Assembly: GCA_021234155.1 (NCBI GenBank)
Contig: JAJEKV010000017.1
Span: 5,561,901-5,625,900, forward strand
Direction: 5' to 3'
DNA from: Isoetes taiwanensis
Taxonomy: Eukaryota > Streptophyta > Lycopodiopsida > Isoetales > Isoetaceae
DNA length: 64,000 nucleotides
Within the stretch, counting starts at the first letter, position 1, and every line of letters begins with the position of its first letter. Position numbers and translations under genes: made by a program. The notes under the pieces are model-generated. The model was not told the DNA's origin and did no database searches. It saw nothing but the letters and a program-made list of their open reading frames with translations. Of the stretch, positions 63,601 through 64,000 are shown piece after piece.

Positions 63601-64000
63601 TGGAAGATTTATCATCTTTAGAGTGCAAGTACTGGTGTCTATGTGATACTAAGTGATACGGATAAGGAAATTTAAGATTATAATGTTTTTTCAGTAGTTC
63701 TGGTTAGCGTATATCAATAGCATAGGGAAGACTGCTTATACTTTATCTCAAAATCGGGTAAATATCTCAAAAGGCCCTTTCATATTTATATGCTGACTAT
63801 AAGCAGGTGTGGTCAAGCTCTAAGTAGTGGTGGTCAAGCTAAACACATTTGCATAGTAACAATTTTTTTAAGCTCATGCCCAACCCATGTCTAATGGTAT
63901 GATCATTCCTTTCAAAAGCATTCTAAAATTTTTGTACTTGGACAATGATCTGAAAACAAGTCCAAATTAGATTTCTTACTAAGATGAATCCTGTGCGCAA

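Overview
This 64-kb window looks like nuclear DNA of a land plant, made almost entirely of transposable elements. The signs are GT-AG introns, plant-type L1 LINEs whose ORF1 resembles DUF4283, LINE poly-A tails with long target duplications, and a high density of decayed repeats. Seed-free plants (ferns, lycophytes, bryophytes) are a reasonable guess because such large DUF7869-type elements are common there, but that is inference. I recognise no host gene with confidence.

The core, about 5.3-41.8 kb, is a three-level nest of large related DNA transposons. The oldest layer (element F) has a transposase-like gene on the minus strand (exon 1 at 14411, 3' end at 6927) and, divergently, a second large gene on the plus strand (exon 1 at 15282). 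Element E1 (16961-40399) inserted into that second gene with 26-bp terminal inverted repeats (TIRs) and a 4-bp target duplication, CATC. A second copy of the same family, E2 (23497-35298, 11.8 kb), inserted in opposite orientation into the transposase gene of E1, with target duplication TTTT. Taking E2 out leaves E1 at about 11.6 kb. F's transposase gene was also hit by an L1 LINE (8232-11508, 18-bp target duplication).

Each element carries a divergent pair of genes over a 0.87-1.04 kb shared promoter region. Gene 1 is a DDE/RNase-H-like transposase: DUF8039-like domain(s), Cys-rich/HTH region, DUF7869-like catalytic core with visible D/D/D motifs, basic C-terminal region. Gene 2 is a large protein with a lysine/glutamate-rich linker, a ParB/sulfiredoxin-like motif block and a C-terminal region resembling motif I of beta-class DNA N4/N6 methyltransferases. 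Beyond gene 1 lie a small gene 3 (about 66-80 aa; three copies in F) and, in E, gene 4 (198 aa). Most copies are broken by frameshifts or stops; E1 gene 3 and gene 4 and F's gene 3 copies are open.

The most striking signal is a set of roughly 22-bp palindromes confined almost entirely to introns: gene 1 intron 1 and gene 2 introns 1 and 2. They occur in both families, with a family-specific core (E half-site AAATGGCGCCA, F half-site AAATGGCGCAG). A ParB/methyltransferase-like protein encoded beside family-specific palindromes suggests a protein-site pair.

Other regions: 1-5.3 kb holds tandem repeats and two pieces of one non-LTR retrotransposon. At 43.2-47.8 kb a long open reading frame (832 codons, TE-like, unrecognised) lies in a repeat unit followed by an internally deleted copy. 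At 49-58.2 kb are broken L1 LINE pieces with other repeats between them. At 57-64 kb are foldback elements, a minisatellite of GTATAAATTTATAC palindromes, a possible exon on the minus strand and tandem duplications. Many indels inside near-identical repeats could be real decay or long-read consensus errors.
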